Origin: Sycobia sp. Sy_11
Lineage: Eukaryota; Arthropoda; Insecta; Hymenoptera; Epichrysomallidae
Direction of reading: 5' to 3'
DNA: 64,000 bases
NCBI GenBank assembly: GCA_018907035.1
Contig: JACCIC010000224.1
Span: 587,001 to 651,000, forward strand
The position numbers and the translations under genes are program-made. Each line of letters begins with the position of its first letter. Positions within the stretch are counted from its first letter, which is position 1. The notes under the pieces were generated by a model. That model was not told the DNA's origin. It saw only the letters and a program-made list of their open reading frames with translations, and did no database searches. Shown piece after piece: positions 60,810 to 64,000 of this stretch.

Positions 60810-61905
60810 AATATTTTTAAAAGGAGAGGTGGAGGAGAAAGAGTAAAGCAAAAGAATTGCAATTTTGATCTAAAAATATATTATATATACTGTAGGGATA
60901 ATAACGTTTGGAAATGTTATTTGATTTATGATGTTTTTATAATATAATAATATAATAATAATTGTAACATTAATAACGTTTTTTTTTATATATTTCAGCA
61001 TCATTGATATTGAAATTAAGGAGAAATATTATTGTACTTAAAAGTTTACATTGATGTATATTATGAAATGAAAGTGACTGTATTGATAACTGATAGATTC
61101 AAATCATAAATATAAAGGCAATTAAAAACTAGTGAGCTTTCTGAAAGTAGTCAACGACACTCTGTTTATCAATTCCAATAAATTATATTAATTAATTAGC
61201 ATTAAAAATCTGTATCATAGTAACGAATCAGCGAATGCACTCGTTAGACTATACAACATTATAATGCCAACTTTGCTCAGAATAACCTTGTAAGGTTTGT
61301 TTTCAACTGCTATAAATAATGATAAGTTTTTGAAAGCTCTAATTACACAATATGTATAATAATCACTGAATCACAATATATCATATTTAATACAAAAAAA
61401 CTCGCTTGTAGAAGTGGATTACTTAAACCTGAGATAATTTCAGGCCGAGCAAAGCGAGGAAGTATTAGAGTTTAGACAATTTCAAATTAACTTACACATT
61501 ATAGTATTTAACTATAATGTATGTGTCAGTCGTCATTTTTATGTTAGAGTGATATAAATATATTAAGATATATAGATATATATTTTGTTATACATAGATT
61601 ATTCATAGATTAATGTATGCATAGATTAATTTCTCATTTATAACCAATACTTTTACAGATAGAAGTAATACATAATTAAAAGTAACAGATTGAAAACAAA
61701 TGTTACTAATTTTTTAATCATATATTAAATAACAGATCAACTTTCCTATATTTCTTTTTTCGAATCTGAGCCAAAAATACTGAAATGACTTATAAGAAAA
61801 AATAGGGAAATTGAACTGCCAAGTTATGTTGCATGAAATAACGAAGCAGTTATATCAGCAAAACCTAACAACCAGTTATATTATAATTACTTTTCGTCTA
61901 AGTGA
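60810..61905. other. AT-rich intron DNA
   Basis: Nothing recognisable. Confidence 0.55.
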
Positions 61906-61909
61906 ATTT

Positions 61910-62208
61910 AGTCGAGACTTTTGACCCATCTCAATCCTCTCTCTTCCTCCTCGTATCTCGGCACCTCCTTGGAGGTGGCGAAAATCCAGAGTCGCCCTAT
62001 ACTACACCTATCCTTGGCCAATGTATTATAAGATAACGATAATGGGCGCGGAACCAGGGTCGAGCTGGTCGGAGTGAGGTAGAGACCAGTATTGGGGAAA
62101 ACAACATCCCGGGCTCCTATATTAATTTTGCACTTCGCCCTAAATGCAAATTGTTGGAAATTGGGCGAGAGCTCCTCTAGAATATTTGGGAACTTCATTA
62201 TACGATGT

Positions 62209-62282
<74 letters not shown>

Positions 62283-62350
62283 CTATGTTCGGTCCTCATG
62301 CCTTCGCGGTTCCTCTCTTGTTATATGATTTTCTAGCAGGCCCGAATGAG
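61910..62350. promoter_or_regulatory. GC-richer island followed by (GA)n
   Basis: Unique GC-richer sequence at 61915-62205 is followed by a (GA)n array of about 35 units at 62211-62280. The 96-codon minus ORF (61908-62198) has no recognised domain. Confidence 0.3.
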
Positions 62351-62399
62351 AACGGAAATATTATATACATATATCTATACATACATACTCGTGAATTAT

Positions 62400-63310
62400 A
62401 ATTTCTATCCGTGAATTCCTAGTTCGTTTTTAAACTTTCTCCCAAAAGATTATTTAAGCTACACATATTTATTAGAAAGACTAACAAATTTAATATTCAG
62501 GTCCAATGTAACATTTGATTATTCAATTATAGTTTTTATATTATAAAATTAGGCGGAAATTGTTCGGTGTTTGCAAGAGATGAGCTCCTCAAAATATCTA
62601 GAAGTTATTAAGAGCGAGTTATCTAACAATTATTAAAAATATCAATACCGATTACAGCTCTCTATATATTGAATATTAAACGAGTAAGTTCATATCTTAA
62701 ATTAATCATAATTTAGCCGATTTCATTTCTTTAGCTACCTCACATTGGAATTTTCATAAATTATTTAAAACTTAAAAATTAATTAAATTAAAAAAGTAAT
62801 ATTTAATTAAATCTATAATTACATCATTTTTAAGTTAATTTTTCATTAAATTAGTTATTGGTTATAAATAAAAATTTTTCTTTACATTCCACAAGAAATA
62901 TATAAAATACTTTCTCAATCATGAACTACATCTTTTTTTATAATCTTAGAAAATCAGTTCAATGCATACTATAGGGATACAAGTAAAAATTCTATTACTA
63001 AAATATAGCTTTTTACTTATGTAAATATCCATAAGTATTCTTGTTCTATATACAGTTGAATCTTAAAAAGAGTTTTAATCAAGTAATGAACGATGGCGAA
63101 AATAAATATCGTTGCAATTCCTATATATAGAGAATTTAGAAGTTATCCAGAAAACAAAGTCGATGACTGGAAAATTACAAAACAATCAATCTCAAAACAG
63201 ATGTATATAACAAACATTGTTGATGTAGCATTCAGCCGCACGGAATTTATCAGGACCAAATTACGGTTTCAGATTATTCGCTTTCAAAGGAACTTGGATA
63301 TATATATATA
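62400..63310. other. AT-rich intron DNA
   Basis: Nothing recognisable; short homopolymer-rich stretches only. Confidence 0.55.
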
Positions 63311-63314
63311 GCTC

Positions 63315-63410
63315 GAAACGGCACGCGGACGAGTGTGGCCTTCATCGATTAGAAAGTGCTTTTCTCGTTGGGACGAGAAACGAAAGAAGGTAAGAGAGAC
63401 CGAAAGAGAG

Positions 63411-63458
<48 letters not shown>

Positions 63459-64000
63459 GGAATGAGGAAGAGGGACTGAACAGCGGACGAGAGACACATT
63501 GAAACAAGGGTGAGATGAAGGTTACATCAACCATTACACAAATACAGTGGCGGCGCTCCCAGAGAAGATTGGCTGTCCGCCTGTTCTGAGATCTGCGGTT
63601 CAATTAAGTACTCGGTTTAGGCGCTCGAGTAAAAAGGGTTGCCACTAGCGCTGTAAGTCCTGTCTCTCTCGCTCTCTCCCCACCCCCTCGTCGCCACGTT
63701 CTTTACCCCCTCTCTCTTTCTCTATCTTTCTCTCCCTCTATCTGCTTCTATTCTCCCCCTCGAGCATCAATCATGCGGCGGTAACCCTTTCTCAAGGGCG
63801 GTTTTTCTCTCTTTCTCTTCTATTAAGGCAAAGTGTTGTGCTCAAACACAAAAACACTTCATTTGGCAGATTAGCTGTTAAACACTGGGGGCGGGTGTAG
63901 ATAGAGGGAGGGAGAGAGAAAGGAGAGCGAGAGAGAGTGAGAGAGAGAGAGAGAGAGAGATAGAGGTGGAGCAGCCCGCGGCTCGCTTCGGGGCGACTCT
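63315..64000. promoter_or_regulatory. GC-richer, GA/CT-rich island running to the window edge
   Basis: (GA)n at about 63409-63455 and 63915-63965 and CT-rich stretches at about 63660-63740 lie in GC-richer unique sequence. It continues past the window, so its extent is unknown. Confidence 0.3.

Overview
This is a eukaryotic, AT-rich window (background roughly 70-75 % A+T by eye) with very little coding sequence, very many dinucleotide microsatellites and a series of GC-richer islands. It looks like an insect chromosome. The main evidence is a paired-class homeobox gene of the Rx (retinal homeobox) type, a mariner transposon, a tRNA-derived SINE and a non-LTR retrotransposon with a CCHC zinc-knuckle ORF1. 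The style (GC islands in an AT background, dense TA/GA/CA arrays) fits Hymenoptera best, but order-level placement is only an inference.

Layout. 1-2.1 kb: a small multi-exon gene for a catalytically dead chymotrypsin-fold protein (serine protease homolog), with three exons that join in frame. 2.1-9.6 kb: intergenic DNA with a 5'-truncated SINE (3457-3582, 19-bp target-site duplication), microsatellites and one GC-rich island. 9.6-11.25 kb: a GC-rich promoter/5'-UTR region leading into Rx exon 1 (octapeptide HSIDAILG). 11.26-41.97 kb: Rx intron 1, 30.7 kb long, holding about a dozen GC-rich candidate regulatory islands, a decayed mariner (32208-33422) with TIRs and TA target duplication, and a previously unexplained degenerate ~20-bp tandem repeat (35262-35730). 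41.97-42.20 kb: Rx exon 2, ending after homeodomain residue 46. 42.2-64 kb: the 5' part of Rx intron 2, with a complete tRNA-derived SINE (44796-45026), an internally deleted LINE (about 54780-57012) and ten further GC-rich islands. The rest of the homeodomain and any OAR domain must lie beyond the window, because no exon encoding the WFQNRRAKW stretch was found.

How it works together. Only two protein-coding loci are supported. Rx is a developmental transcription factor (eye/brain). Its unusually long, almost gene-free introns with scattered GC-rich islands are what one expects of a locus whose introns carry many enhancers. The mobile elements are all passengers. The most interesting link between them is that the SINE and the LINE both end in a short GTCGC/GCGAC hairpin followed by TTAAA or TAAAA, suggesting the SINE could borrow a LINE of this kind for retrotransposition. 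Most long open frames in the window are only translations of (TA)n, (GA)n, (CA)n or (TATG)n arrays and are not listed as genes.
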